A DNA stretch of 64,000 bases, from contig NMRB01000068.1 in the NCBI GenBank assembly GCA_002633025.1, positions 93,530 to 157,529 on the forward strand. The letters run 5' to 3'. The notes under the pieces were generated by a model. That model saw nothing but the letters and a program-made list of their open reading frames with translations, was not told where the DNA came from and did not search any database. Shown piece by piece: positions 22,853 through 34,926 of this stretch (positions are counted from its first letter, which is position 1; each line of letters begins with the position of its first letter). Origin of the DNA: Notospermus geniculatus. Lineage: Eukaryota > Nemertea > Pilidiophora > Heteronemertea > Lineidae. The position numbers were made by a program, and so were the translations under genes.

Positions 22853-23264
22853 GCCAGTGAATCTCTTCTGTATAAACCTACTGCGCTATTTAGGCGTGCG
22901 TGCGGTGCCAGCCCCAGAAGACTATTTGACATCATTATTCTCAAAAAAAAACGCGTGTCCGAGGTGCCCTATTTGATTTTACTTACCTAAACGGCCAAAT
23001 CAAGTGCTTCATTGGAACCTCGTAATTGTGCTTGGTAAGGAGACCCGTACTGTTAGCCGGTCAGATAGGATCCTGTACCGTATATAAAGATCCCATTCAA
23101 CAGTCAACAGTTTCCTTCTCCGTACAATACAGATGCAGGGGTAGGGCTGGAATGTCCCATAAGGCTGTTAAGTGTTGGACCAAACTACGTGTTCTGATTG
23201 TCAACTTCACCACTCGTGACAACCTTGGGATCTCTAGAGATGATAACTGACGTCGTCAATTCGT

Positions 23265-23585
23265 CATCAGCACAATCATGAATCTTTAAGGGGAACCAGA
23301 CGCCGACACATCTTTCTAATGAGAACATTACAATAAGGTACGAGGAGATACAAGAACTTACACGATGCTGCAGGTTGGATAAAGAAGTAACCATTGGTCT
23401 CTTCAAATACCAGTCACCATCCATCCACCCATGAAAAGGCACCATGTAGATTAAGGTACCAAGGTCGGAGGCTGCAGCGAAAGGGCCCAGATTGGCGACT
23501 ATCACGTGGTCCCTTTTCCTTGCAACTCCAGAACATTATCATGGATAGGATGTTTCCACCGACACCGACGATAACAACACGACCT
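23265..23585 (-). pseudogene. GPCR fragment copy C
   Basis: Minus-strand pieces match TM1 (GGNILSMIMFW), TM2 (ASDLGTLIYM), and TM3 with FSLERCVGVWFPLKIH, in more than one frame and with internal losses between TM2 and TM3. It ends after the start of loop 2. It lies just 3' of intact copy D on the same strand and is a decayed tandem copy. Confidence 0.75.
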
Positions 23586-23645
23586 GTTACGTATGTACTT
23601 TGGGTTGAGAAATGTACTGAGAGAGGAGGCAGTATTGTGCCACAT

Positions 23646-24683
23646 TTAATGCCTTACATGCTTTACCCAAGAGTTGAGTTCATCCTTGAATATTTTCAGT
23701 TTACTCGAATAAATCAGGAAGTTGAAACTATTGTTGATAAAAGAGAAGGATGTAGAAAAGAGGCCTAGCAATAATAATGCTTGAGTCTCTTCTGAAGTGA
23801 AACCTGGAAACCCTCTGACAAGGTGAAGATAATAATTGAAGATGCCCCAGACTACGACGTAAGGTAGGGTGGTGACTAGGTACAGGAAACTGACAAACAA
23901 AAGGCTGATTAAACTGTTGTTGTCCGACCGACTTTTGACTGTTTTCTCCAGGGCATTTTTCCGGGCAGCATGTACTCCGGAAACAATCAGACAATTTAAA
24001 AGGAGGATCATGAAGCACGGAATCGTGTAAGGAAAGAAGTCGTCATTTAACTCAACGAAAAGATATCCCTCCAATTTCATGAAGTCTGCCACTTCAAGGA
24101 AACATATAAGGTTTGTTGTTTGACCGGCTCGCATATGGTAAACTTTAAAAAAGACAAGGATGGGAACGTTTACTAACAGAACTATAGCCACCATTACACC
24201 AATCAGCAACCGCCGTCGCCAATTCGTCATCAGCACATGAATCTTTAAGGGGAACCAGACGCCGACACATCTTTCTAATGAGAACATTACAATAAGGTAC
24301 GAAGAGATGCAAGAACATATACGATGTTGATACCGGAAAATCTTACAGATGACCTGCGGTCCGACCGACAAGGCAGGTTCTATGAAAAAGTAGCCATTGG
24401 TTTTCCCTAGTATACCGGTCACCACCCATGAAAAGGCACCGTAGATTAGAGTACCAAGGTCTGAGGCAGCCAAAGGGCCCAGGTAGGTCGCTGTCACGTG
24501 GTCCTTTCTCCGACATCTCCAGAACACTATCATGGATAGAATGTTTCCACTGATACCGACGATGATGACAACACCTATGATGTACTTATTGGTAAACTCT
24601 GTCACCAAACTGATAATCAGATACAGCAAGGAGACATCCGCTATCGACGAGGGAGATGAACTGGATATCTCATTCTTCGTCAT
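23646..24683 (-). CDS. Class A peptide-type GPCR, intact copy D
   Basis: A single exon of 345 residues from ATG 24683. Seen: a Ser-rich N-terminus, GN at 46-47 (TM1), Asp75 in TM2, Cys113 and Cys194 as the likely disulphide, ERC at 137-139 where most relatives have DRY, LPYVVVWG at 273-280, and NNSFNFLIY at 317-325 followed by SSKLKIFK. Many residues differ from copy A, mainly in loop 2 and TM4-TM6, while TM1-TM3 are nearly the same. This suggests divergence of the ligand pocket or gene conversion at the 5' end. The family resembles invertebrate peptide receptors (FMRFamide/myosuppressin type); the ligand is unknown. No intron is needed. Confidence 0.85.
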   Translation of the reverse strand: MTKNEISSSSPSSIADVSLLYLIISLVTEFTNKYIIGVVIIVGISGNILSMIVFWRCRRKDHVTATYLGPLAASDLGTLIYGAFSWVVTGILGKTNGYFFIEPALSVGPQVICKIFRYQHRICSCISSYLIVMFSLERCVGVWFPLKIHVLMTNWRRRLLIGVMVAIVLLVNVPILVFFKVYHMRAGQTTNLICFLEVADFMKLEGYLFVELNDDFFPYTIPCFMILLLNCLIVSGVHAARKNALEKTVKSRSDNNSLISLLFVSFLYLVTTLPYVVVWGIFNYYLHLVRGFPGFTSEETQALLLLGLFSTSFSFINNSFNFLIYSSKLKIFKDELNSWVKHVRH

Positions 24684-25165
24684 TTTTGGGAAATCCTGTC
24701 GGACGAGTAGCTGATGAACAGCACGGAAAGGAAAATAGTGAGAAATGCTGCGAATCGGTGATAAAGAGAATGGGTATTTTTAATTCTTTATTGATAGTCC
24801 GGTATAAATACGTACCTTGTAATTAGTCATCTTAAATATAATTCAGGTTTCATGATGGCACTGCTATTTTGGTTCTGTTGGTTGATTTTGTTTTGATGAG
24901 GAAACGTTGAATGTTCCAATATGTGTAGATAATAATAAGGACTCTAACCCATCGCCTCAATAGGTGTCACTAGTGGTTAAAACTTATTGAAATGAAACTG
25001 ACATCCAGGTCCTGATCAGTTTCCCACTGTGGTAAAATATACATATAAAAGTATAGTATATAGTATAAAAGCTTGTATTAAACTTATGTCCCCACAACCA
25101 GCTCCTCCACTTCTCTAAGGCCCATACGCAAGTTAATGCTGCTTTCTCAACAATACTGTACGCTG

Positions 25166-25340
25166 CAATAGGAGCAGCCAGCCGCGCATATTGCCAACAG
25201 ATGGCAGCAAAGTCTTAGTGGACCAATGTACAGGAAAATCTACGTGATTGCTGCTCGATCGATAATGACTGGGTCCGCTAGATGCATTGAATTGGGCCGT
25301 AGTGACACCTAGTGGTCAACTCGCTGACAGCTCCTATTGA
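25166..25340 (-). mobile_element. CAATAGGAGC MITE, copy 1
   Basis: Ends CAATAGGAGCAGCCAGC and GCTGACAGCTCCTATTGA are inverted repeats. The interior (CTGGGTCCGCTAGATGCATT) matches the element at 37152-37327 in the opposite orientation, which shows that it moves as a unit of about 175 bp. No frame. Confidence 0.75.
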
Positions 25341-25512
25341 TAGAATGGCTGGACAACCTGACAACCTGGCAACCTGATCAGCGACTTCCCTGACCTAAGG
25401 AACACTGTCCTGAGATTGTCCAATTGATATCTTGAGTCCTTTGTCTGTCGATGTGTTGCAATTTCGCAGTGTAGATTCCTAATTTCATTGTCGAAAATAC
25501 GTCCGGTAATGA

Positions 25513-25852
25513 AACAATAGGGAGGTTTCGGAAATCTGACGAAACACGAAGTACGAAATACGAAATTCAACTTCATTTCCAGGACCTAATGTACTTTCTG
25601 GAGATGGTTGGTAACACAAATGTCTCTGTTGCCAATGCATGTTTTAGCATAACATGGTGCATCTTGAATTTTTAAAGGAAACGAAAGATAAATTTCAAAG
25701 TTTAATATACACCGTAACTCCATCGGACTAACGTCATACGCTAAAAGACGCTCTTGCAGCAGGCGATATTTGTGGTACCAACCATCTCCTGAAATACATT
25801 ACGTCGTGGAAATAAGTCCAATTTCGCACTTCGTTTTTCGTCAGGTTTGCGA
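25513..25852. mobile_element. Foldback MITE with ~90-bp arms
   Basis: The left arm runs through CTGACGAAACACGAAGTACG, TTCATTTCCAGGAC and GGAGATGGTTGGTAACACAAA. The right arm is the inverse: TTTGTGGTACCAACCATCTCC, GTCGTGGAAATAAG and CGTTTTTCGTCAGG. A spacer of about 150 bp separates them. Confidence 0.7.
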
Positions 25853-26486
25853 AAACTCACTATTTACGAGAGATGAATAACTTGTCTGTTGTAGAACTCT
25901 ACTCCAGCTGGATGTGTCGTATATTCCACTAAAGCTGACGCATGAAGACGAACGATACTCAGCTGGATTTAGTAGAGCGTTATGTCGGTCGTACCCATGT
26001 AGGCTCCGACTCAAATACCGCAGTACCACTGTGTGCAGCTGATGGCTCAGCCGTTTTCGACATCCTTATTTGGGTGCCTTTCCTTATGACGCGCCACCCG
26101 CAGCAATAACCAAACATTTTGAAGTCATTTGATCTATATGTACGCTCTGCGATTGGCGACACCGCAAGACGACGAAATGGAGGTCTCCTTGTTACTTCAT
26201 CGACACTACATAATGCCGAATGTCAGGATCGCCCTGTCCCGAATACTCCAAGTGGATGGGTTATACTAGGTATCTTGCAGCTAACCGACGGAACGGACGT
26301 AACGGCCGAAACGGTGACTTATAATAAATTACCCGCCCCTTTTCCACACGATTGGCTGTCCAGGCGATCGCTCCTGTATTATGACCAACAAAGTGGGCGA
26401 AACCATTCGTTTGATACCCCATTATTACATAGGGAAGGCAAATAGTCTTGTCGACAGGCATCAACCGTCATGACTCTTCCTATAGA

Positions 26487-27325
26487 GACATCTCCTCTCA
26501 ACAGAAGCCGGTGTTTTATACACTAGGAGCCACTTCACCTATGAGGAAGTAGGCTCTCTCTAGTCCTATGAGATGTTTCTTTTCATCAGAAGGCGGTGTT
26601 TTATACGTTAGGAGCAACCTCACGTACAGGGAAGGAGGGTCTCTACCTAATGAGACGTCTCCTTTCATCAGACGACAGTGTTTTATACACTAGGAGCCAC
26701 CTCATGTATAGGGAAGGAGGCTCTCTCTTCCTATAGATACATCTCCTTTCATCAGAAGACAGTGTTTTATACACTAGGAGCCACCTCACGTATAGGGAAG
26801 TGGGGTCTCTCTCCCTATTGAGACATCTCCTCTCATCAGAAGACGGTGTTTAAAACACTAGGAGCCACCTCACGTATATAATAATATAGGGAAGTGGCGT
26901 CTCTCTTCCTATAGAGCCATCTCCTCTCATCAGAAGACGGCGTTTTATACACTAGGAGCCACCTCACGTATAGAGAAGGAGGCTCTCTCTTCCTATTGAA
27001 ACATCTCCTCTCATCAGAAGCCGGTGTTTTATACACTTAGGAGCCACCTCACGTATAGGGAAGGAGGCTCTCTTCCTATAGAGACATCTCCTCTCATCAG
27101 AAGCCGGTGTTTTATACAATAGGAGCCACCTCACGTTTAGGGAAGTAGGCTCTCTCTTCTAAAAAAAACATCTTTCATAAGATGACGGTGTTTTTATAGG
27201 AGCCACCTCACGTATAGGGAAGTAGGCTCTCTCTTTCTAAAAAAAAACATCTTCTTTCATCAGAAGACGGTGTTTTATACAATAGGAGCCACCTCACGTA
27301 TAGGGAGGTAGGCTCTCTCTCCACA
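26487..27325 (-). repeat. 84-bp satellite array, left block
   Basis: About nine to ten degenerate units. In this strand each carries CTAGGAGCCACCTCACGTAT, GAGGCTCTCTCTTCCTAT and AGACATCTCCTCTCATCAGA. The same unit occurs at 29290-30140 and 44510-45162. I mark it minus, taking the strand with the open repeat frame as forward. Confidence 0.85.
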
Positions 27326-27329
27326 TCTC

Positions 27330-29285
27330 GTTTAATTAGACCACACACAGAAAAATATTCGTCTCCACTTGAGATAAAAATCATGCGTGTCTGTAAAAGA
27401 AGTTACTTTTGGATCTCGAGTTGAGATCTTTGAAACTCGGTAAAAATAACTGATATCTCAGTAGACATTCGACTGTCTCCAATCAAATTTTCTGGATGAC
27501 ATATATTGCGTTCTTGTCTGGAGACAACAAAATGTGACTGTGAGTACTCATAATATTATTTAGAGATATGTAATATGTTGACCTATGTTGACCTGAGTGA
27601 ACTGTCATCTATCCTTGAGACTAAAATGTGCGCAGCTGAGATGATTCATTTCGATATTAATTCATGGATTGTTGGGTTGTTTATTACCAATTGCATGGTT
27701 GCATCAACCCATCAGTTGAGTTTTTTTCATCCTGGTTGCTTAACTTTGCAAAGACCGCAACTCTTTTGAAACTTCGTAATAACTTTGACCTTAGCCAAGC
27801 TGTGTAGAGTTCAGTTGGACGGGGTATACCAATCCACAGCACAAAATCTCTTGTTTGGTTGAGAGAAAACCGATGCTGTACAACTATTGTTTTTATAATT
27901 CTGAAAGGGAAACATACACAACCTAAAATTTGTGTCTCAGATTTCAAACCATAGCTCATCAATATTTTTATGTGTTTGCTTTCGTGAGTCAGCGTTTCTT
28001 TATTTAATTTTTGCGAATTACAACATTGTTGTCTCGTCAGGTCGAACTGGTGGCCTGCACTGCAGTTTATTTGCGATTACCAATATCTCGGTTCCATATT
28101 AGTCGCCACTCGACGGACGTCATCGGGGAAGCGAGCCGAGCGGGGGGTTTTCCCCCAAGAAAATTTGAACATTAAACGTGCTTATATGCGTTTTCCTGGC
28201 ATCTGGGAATGAGACATCATGCATTTTCCAGTTGCAAAAAAGACTGTTTTTGTACCGAAAACGTTTACATCTGACGTGGAGTACAGTACATCTGACGTGG
28301 AGTACACCCGGACGATATTTGTCCATATGCAGTAAAAGACAATTGTTTAGTCTGCTGACGCTGAATCTGTAGTGGGCCTCTTAGTCTTTAAAAAGAAACC
28401 AAAACGCTCCAAGCCAGACATTTTGTCTAAAGTAGATTATAATAGAGTAAGAAAGAAAGGCAGCTAGTCCCTCGACTATGGCAAGCCAAACGTTGCACTT
28501 ATTCAATACTACAAAATATTTTTGTTCCCAAAATATATTCATTCATGAATGGTAAATATTCATTCATAAATGGAAAATATTCGTTCATGAAAAAAAATTA
28601 TTTGTTCATGAAAAACATTATTTATTCATGAAAAAAATATTTGTTCATGAAAAAATTATATATTCATGAAAAAAATTATTTATTCATGAAAATCAACATT
28701 TTTTTCATGAAATAAATATTTTTTCATGAACAAATATTTTTTTCATGAATATAAATATTTTTTTCATGAATAAATAATTTTTTTCATGAATAAATAATGT
28801 TTTTCATGAACAAATAATTTTTTCATGAATAAATATTTTTTTCATGAACAAATATTTTTTTTATGAATGAATATTTTTCATTCTTCGAGGCGGGAAAAGT
28901 GTCAGCAGGCGATGGGCGTTTGAGCGGCATGTTCTGTTCTGGACTAGCATTTTAACAGGTGGTGTGCTGCACGCAGCAATGCCGTTTTAGCTTCTATCCT
29001 CGGCGGCCTATGTAACATATAGGGGGGCATGGCCCCCCGCCCCCCCCCCCATGGCGACGCCCCTGATATCTCAAGCGCGAAATACCTTGTCGGAAGGCTT
29101 AACACGCCACTTGTCGCAGGTAGTGTCACAGATATATCAAGTTTTGTCATTAGACAGATGCTTTCTCGATTCGATATATTATTATCTCAAATACAAGATA
29201 TTTGTGTTTCAAAGCGCTTTAACACTCCAGTTATCTCAAGTGGAAACGAATATTTTTCTGTGTGCACGGTGTCTTATTCACTATT
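27330..29285. other. Interior between satellite blocks, no gene seen
   Basis: An AT-rich stretch opens with ACACAGAAAAATATTCGTCTC, reminiscent of the 9380 MITE end. It also holds the 28536-28890 foldback and a GC-rich GGGGGGCATGGCCCCCC block (near 29023). Open frames are short and unconvincing. Confidence 0.4.
28536..28890. repeat. Foldback made of ~20-bp repeats
   Basis: The left half repeats a unit of the type TTCATGAAAAAAATTATTTG in one direction; the right half repeats AAATATTTTTTTCATGAA in the other. The turn is near 28690. The whole segment would snap back into a long AT-rich hairpin. This is the build of foldback transposons such as the sea urchin TU elements, whose arms are also short tandem repeats. 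Confidence 0.75.
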
Positions 29286-29289
29286 GGAG

Positions 29290-30140
29290 CCAAGTCACGT
29301 TTAGGGAAGGAGGCTCTCTTTTCCTATTGAGACATCTCCTTTCATCATAAGACGATGGAGGCTCTCTCTTTCTAAAGACACATCTTCTTTCATCAGATGG
29401 CGGTGTTTATTATACTCTAGAAGCCGCATCACAATTGGAAAGAAGACTCTCTCTTCCTATTGAAACATCTCCTTTCACCAGACGACGGCGTTTAGTCACT
29501 AGGAGCCACCTCACGTGTATGTGGCTCTCCTATTGTATAAAACACCGTCATCTTATGAAAGAAGATGTTTTTTTTAGAAAGAGAGAGCCTACTTCCCTAT
29601 ACGTGAGATGGCTCCTATTGTATAAAACACCGGCTTCTGATGAAAGGAGATGTCTCTATAGGAAGAGAGCCTCCTCTATAGGAAGAGAGCCTCCTTCCCT
29701 ATACGTGAGGTGGCTCCTATTGTATAAAACACCAGCTTCTGATGAAAGGAGATGTCTCTATAGGAAGAGAGCCTCCTTCCCTATACGTGAGGTGGCTCCT
29801 AGTGTATAAAACACTGTCTTCTGATGAGAGGAGATGTCTCAATAGGAAGAGAGAGCCTCCTTCCCTATACGTGAGGTGGCTCCTAGTGTATAAAACACTG
29901 TCTTCTGATGAGAGGAGATGTCTCTATAGGAAGAGAGACCCCACTTCCCTATACGTGAGGTGGCTCCTAGTGTATAAAACACTGTCTTCTGATGAGAGGA
30001 GATGTCTCTATAGGAAGAGAGAGCCTCCTTCCCTATACGTGAGGTGGCTCCTAGTGTATAAAACACCGTCTTCTGATTAAAGATGTCTCAGTTGGAATAG
30101 AGAGCCTCCTCCCCTATACGTGAGGTGGCTCCAAGTGGAC
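29290..30140. repeat. 84-bp satellite array with orientation switch
   Basis: Units run as in the left block up to about 29520, then switch strand at a head-to-head junction (CACCTCACGTGTATGTGGCT). From there to 30140 they run forward, with an 84-bp period and units such as CTCCTAGTGTATAAAACACT. Because 84 is divisible by three, long open frames of 28-residue repeats appear (for example 29742-30080). I do not consider them genes. Confidence 0.85.
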
Positions 30141-30309
30141 TCCGTACCATCCACTATTTGTATAATAGGGCCTATGAAATATCGACGTGTGGATATATAA
30201 TTATAACACGTCGTAAATTCTGAATTGTGATCGCGTTGGAGCGCCATACCGGTACCTAGTGTAACATGTAACATCCTCTTGTGATGAAGAAGATTTCTAA
30301 GTAGAGACA

Positions 30310-30695
30310 TGGAGGAAAAGACACTGGAAAAATTTGAAGTCACTGGAAAAGAGACACTGAAAAAAGTCACTGGAAAAATAGACACCGGTAAAATAGATTC
30401 CTTGAGTACTGTCAGCACAATAGGTGGATTTGACGTGTTTTCTCAAGCTGAAAAATGACACTTTTTTGTTTTGGTGTAAAATCAGCTGGACCATAAATAC
30501 AGGCTAGTTGGGAAGTTATAATTGCCTCATTATGGAACAATGAGCGATGGTTTTGTGAAAAGTCACTCTTGTGACTTTTTTCCAATGACTTTTCCAGTGA
30601 CCTTTATACTAGTGTCTTTTTCCAGTGTCTTTTTACTGTGTCTTTTTTCCGGTGTCTTTTTTCCAGTGTATTTTTTCTGGTGTCTTTTTTACCTC
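30310..30695. repeat. Foldback made of GACACTGGAAAAA repeats
   Basis: Left half: about five copies of AGACACTGGAAAAA-like units. Right half: about ten inverted units of the TTTTTTCCAGTGTC type. A spacer of about 160 bp lies between. The Phe/Val-rich frame at 30522-30707 is a by-product of the repeats. Confidence 0.7.
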
Positions 30696-33505
30696 GGGAT
30701 TCGTTAGCGGAATCTGAGGGTAATCATTTTTAAAAATCTGTTTCCAACTTTCCCAAAACTACAGGCAACCTTTGCCCTAAATTATATTTCCAACCAATGT
30801 AAGTTATTACAAAGGCACAATAAACGTAGGCCCTACATGTATTTGATTTTTTTTTGAATTTTTGTTCCATAAAATTGGACCATGAACTGCAGCCATAAAG
30901 ATTCACAGGATATTTTATTTAGGCTATTTGCACTCCTCTAAAAGCACATTTTTAATTAATTCATGAATAACGTCTCCACATTGAAATACATCCAATACCG
31001 GTTCATTGAAATACCCGTATCCCTATAATCAGGAACAGAGTATAACACACTAGACAGTTCCGAATATAGCCACAGCTCACACATTCACCTCGCTAATACA
31101 CAGCCTGTACAGTGGACCAATACACTTCAGCCTGTACATTGTATTGTGGTCACCACCGCCTGGATTACTTCCCGGAGAATGAGTTCCTTGGGAGTGAGAT
31201 TTCCCTATTGATGAGGTCTCGCGGCTCGAGGTACCTCCTATTCGAAACAGCTGCTCTCTATTGCAGGCTCAGCCAACCAAGATAAACAGAGGGTTAATCG
31301 CCATATTGACTCCATCACTTCTTGCTGAAAATTTACCTGAGATGTAGTCGGCTTCAACCTAAGAGTTGACATTACTTGTATGTTGTTTACTGAATGAATA
31401 TGATGGGAGATGTACTCCTAGAGTGAGTCATCTCCACCTGGAATGAACTTTCTTGCCAGGCAGATGCAAAATGATATCTCCATCAAGTTTTATCAACTCA
31501 GTTGAGCCACCTGTTCTGTTTCAAGTTTCACATTGCTCCAAGCTGGTCAAAGCACAACTGAATTAGGTCTAGTTAGGTTGAAACAGCTTATCTTCTTTGT
31601 ACAATCTGCATTCATTTCAATCATCTGCATATCAAATGAGGAACATGTATCCCAGAACTGTATCTGCTGGTTTGCGAGATAAATTTATTTCATTCTCTGG
31701 GTATGGTATTGACCTGTGCAGAAGGGTTAAAATAACAAAGATGTGATCAGGTAGGTTGCAGGTTTTCCACAATCGGCATCACTTGACTTGGCCCTAAGGA
31801 AGTTGAATTTGCTAGAGGCGATAGGCCTTTAGTTTGATTTGAGGAGGCAATTTCTTTGGGAGTTGTGCTCCGCATACTCCATGGTGCCAGATTCTAATTA
31901 CCAAACTACAGGGCCTAATGGGTTGGGGTGGAACTTACCATGTTCAGAGTCCAACACTCAACTTGGAGTCCAAGGTTTGAGTGGCATTGACAGAGACCTG
32001 ATGATGTCTTTTGTTGAGAGCTCAGCCATGTGCTGATCTTGAACTTCAACTTTGCTGAGAAACAGATTGTGAGATTTCTTTGCTTGGCCTAATTGGACCT
32101 TCACAGTATGATACTGGCATAGGCCTATGGCGGAGCCTCCTTCCTTGTCTCACAATACTTCCCTGTATTCCACAGAAGCAGAAACATGATACTGTGATGT
32201 GATGGGCATATGTGGTGGTGAATAAGTAGAGTGAGACAAGAAACCAGAGTTTTATTTCCTTGGCCTAACTAGCACCTTCCCAGCATCCTGCAGGCATGAT
32301 GGTGACATAGAAAGAGGTTGTGTTGGGGTCAACTTGTTTTCTCAGATAACAAGGGAGGTTATCTCACGGCATGATGATTTAGGGGCAGAAGAAATTGACA
32401 AGGGCTTAGTCATTCTAGTGCTGGACCTTAGGTGCTATGTAGATTTCATTTTTGCATCTTTTTGCTCAGTCTTTGGCTGACCTTTAGGTGAGTAGTACAT
32501 TTCCTCTACTACTACTACTGTACATGTTGCTGTACTTGCATGACTCTTTTCACTATGCAGTATCAGTAGTAACTGGAAGATGGTCCATCTAATCTTTAGT
32601 TTTTGTCAATTTGTTAGGCCGTGGTTGGACATCCCCTGTTGCCAGTTATTATTCTGACCTATGACTGTTAGGCCTATGATGTCCTACTGGTATTTCTAGT
32701 TGGCAGAAGCTTGAAACTTACTATACTATACTATATCAGTTGAAGCACTATAACCCTCATCGGTCTTGTGCTTATATTAACTCTTTACGCTTTTGCGCAA
32801 GGTGGCATATATGGACATACCGGTAATTTGTTATCAGTCAATTCATATCCTCGTCGTTGATGAACTTGTTTTAGAGCACATCTGGTATCTTCGATAGCAA
32901 AATTATTTGAAGCTGTGGCGCTGAAATGCCATTAGACTGTTGTCGATTGACTCATTTGTTGATAGAACCACCAGGGTTACCCCCTTGAAGATTGAAGGCT
33001 GATAACATTTCCGTCGTGCTGCAAATATTTCTTGGTGCCATTAGTGAGATTGTGGGGGCCAATCAACCAAAGATTTTGACCTCGATAGGCAGAGGGGGCT
33101 TGATAATCAACTTGTATCTTAAACAATGCATTACAGTTTCCTGTTGTTGTTGAAGTTTCATTTACATTCCTGCAAGTCTTGCCGAACCTCTGTCTTATGC
33201 AGTGAAACTAGCCTGCCTATTCGGAGAGGTTCTTGCAAACAGTTTGGTGGACTTCGAAGCATTCTTTTACACTTACAATACAGTTACTTTATGATAGATT
33301 ATGATTTAGTGTAACAAACTCTCAGAAATAACAATATTCCAGGGACGGATCCAGGATTTCGAGAAAGAGGGGGTGCACTGTGCTAGAAACATTGAAATCT
33401 ACGGTCAATTTCAATGATTTGCTCCAAAGGGGCTGGGCAGAAATGAAGGGTTGTTACAAGTTCGGCATAATTCTGAAACTACTGTTTCGATTTGCTTGAA
33501 ACTTN
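30696..33505. other. Intergenic stretch, no gene seen
   Basis: No frame above 65 codons has splice context. 31141-31230 is an inverted copy of 43265-43355 (shared CTTCCCGGAGAATGAGTTCC), a dispersed repeat. A weak local duplication with the word CTTGGCCTAA occurs near 32080 and 32260. Plausible roles are untranslated or regulatory DNA of the receptor copy downstream. Confidence 0.35.
33346..33504. mobile_element. GGATCC-end MITE, 3' end lost at gap
   Basis: It opens GGGACGGATCCAGGATTTCG and continues AGAGGGGGTGCACTGTGCTA, the same body as the element at 52446-52605 in reverse. It runs into the N at 33505, directly before receptor copy 1. Confidence 0.6.
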
Positions 33506-34926
33506 TCAGTGTCTAAATGTCATATTCTTTGGAAGTTGATGAGGCTCTATTCAAATTGTCATTCAGTGTACTAATGTGTTGTTCATTTCAGGTTATTCCA
33601 ACCCATGTGACATCCACCGATTATGATCGCTTCCCTCCCTCTCTCATTCCTCCTCATCGCTGTGATAAACTCCGTCAACGCATTCCAAAACAACGATGCC
33701 GTCTTATCGAAAAGTCAGGAACTGATCGCCGATTTCTTTGTACGCTACAACTCGACGAACAAACTGGATCTCGTCTTCCTATTGGATAAATCTGGCTCCG
33801 TACCAAAAAGAGGCTGGGACTCGATGTTGCATTTTGTGACAAATCTTCTTGAACATTTCACCGTGGATGCAGATAATACACGAGTTGCCATAGTAACCTT
33901 CAGTACGCGATACCATGTCAATTACAATGGTCTCAACTCTGAACATGAAAACAAATGCATCTTATACCAACACATACGGACAAACATTGAAAAAATCAAA
34001 CCGTACGGATACACCGCCTTATATGATGCTCTGCAAGCGACAAAGGATGTCCTGATCAATTCAAGACCAGATGCAAAGAAGGCAGTATTCGTCCTAACTG
34101 ATGGCAAATCAAATGTTGGACCGCCACCAATTAAAGCTGCTCATGATATCCTGTCCTTGGAATGGTCATCAGATTGGCCGGAGCAACATTACGGCCCACA
34201 GGTTGAGATCTACGGTTTTGGAATCCAAGACGCTAAGTTAGCCGAGTTAGAGTCGATTGCGTATCCTCCCCAGAATCATACATTCCTTATTCCTGATTTC
34301 AAGCTTTTCCAACTGTTGGCGAGATCCTTGCATGGAGGTAAGTCTTCTTCTGATGTTTCGAGGCCAACCAGTCTTTGCACCTTCTACCTTAGCCAAAAGT
34401 ATGAGTATGACTTGGGGCTTCACTGCACAGGCCTCAAGTAATCGGTGGTTCTTTGCGCTTGCTCCCTAAGTCACTGCACAGTTTGTGTGTGCGGTGACAG
34501 AGGGAGCGAGTGCTCTTATTGGTAAGGAAATACAGCATGTGTGAATTTCGATCCAGATCTGCAAGAAGATACGTGGAGTCCTGCCCCTGATTTTGCCTGC
34601 CCTGAGCCATGTGGGCATCATGCCTTGTGTACTTGCGGCACTGGGACTGGTGACTATGAATGCGTCTGCAAACCGGGCTATGAGTGGAACGGTGATAAGT
34701 GTAGAGGTAGGTTGTTGTCGGCTGACATTTTGTAACTCGCAATGTTTTGTATTGGCTGAGTGCTAGTCTATCATGTCACTTCAATAACAAAGAGTTGGGA
34801 ATTGTCCTCTTTTCCCATGCTCGTGACTGAGATTGAACTAAACACCTCTTCCATCGTAGGCTGTGTTTTTGACTACTAGACTTCATTGGCTGCTGTTGTG
34901 CATTTGTATCGCCACATTTGACAGTT

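Larger units (their letters stand above)
20034..22870. repeat. GPCR duplication unit B
   Basis: This is the second copy of the unit, with landmarks in the same order as unit A. It has lost about 760 bp covering the receptor N-terminus and upstream DNA (join near 22040) and gained about 630 bp of inserted DNA (22227-22852) that unit A lacks between GTTAGCAGG and GTGAATCTCTTCTG. Confidence 0.65.
24684..26486. other. Intergenic stretch with MITEs, no gene seen
   Basis: Besides the two inverted-repeat elements listed (25166-25340 and 25513-25852), there are only short frames. A 108-codon plus frame at 26119-26445 has no recognisable domain and no splice context. Confidence 0.4.

Noticed and set aside
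28536-28890. CRISPR-like array of short repeats
   Set aside because: Units are contiguous and inverted halfway, without spacers; the DNA is eukaryotic.
29742-30080. Open frame of 112 codons with repeated RKREPPSLYVRW motif
   Set aside because: It is the 84-bp satellite read in an open frame; no start context, splice sites or domain. The same applies to 29435-29809, 26836-27036 and 44749-45150.
30522-30707. Hydrophobic frame rich in Phe and Val
   Set aside because: It is a reading of the TTTTTCCAGTGTC repeats, not a membrane protein.
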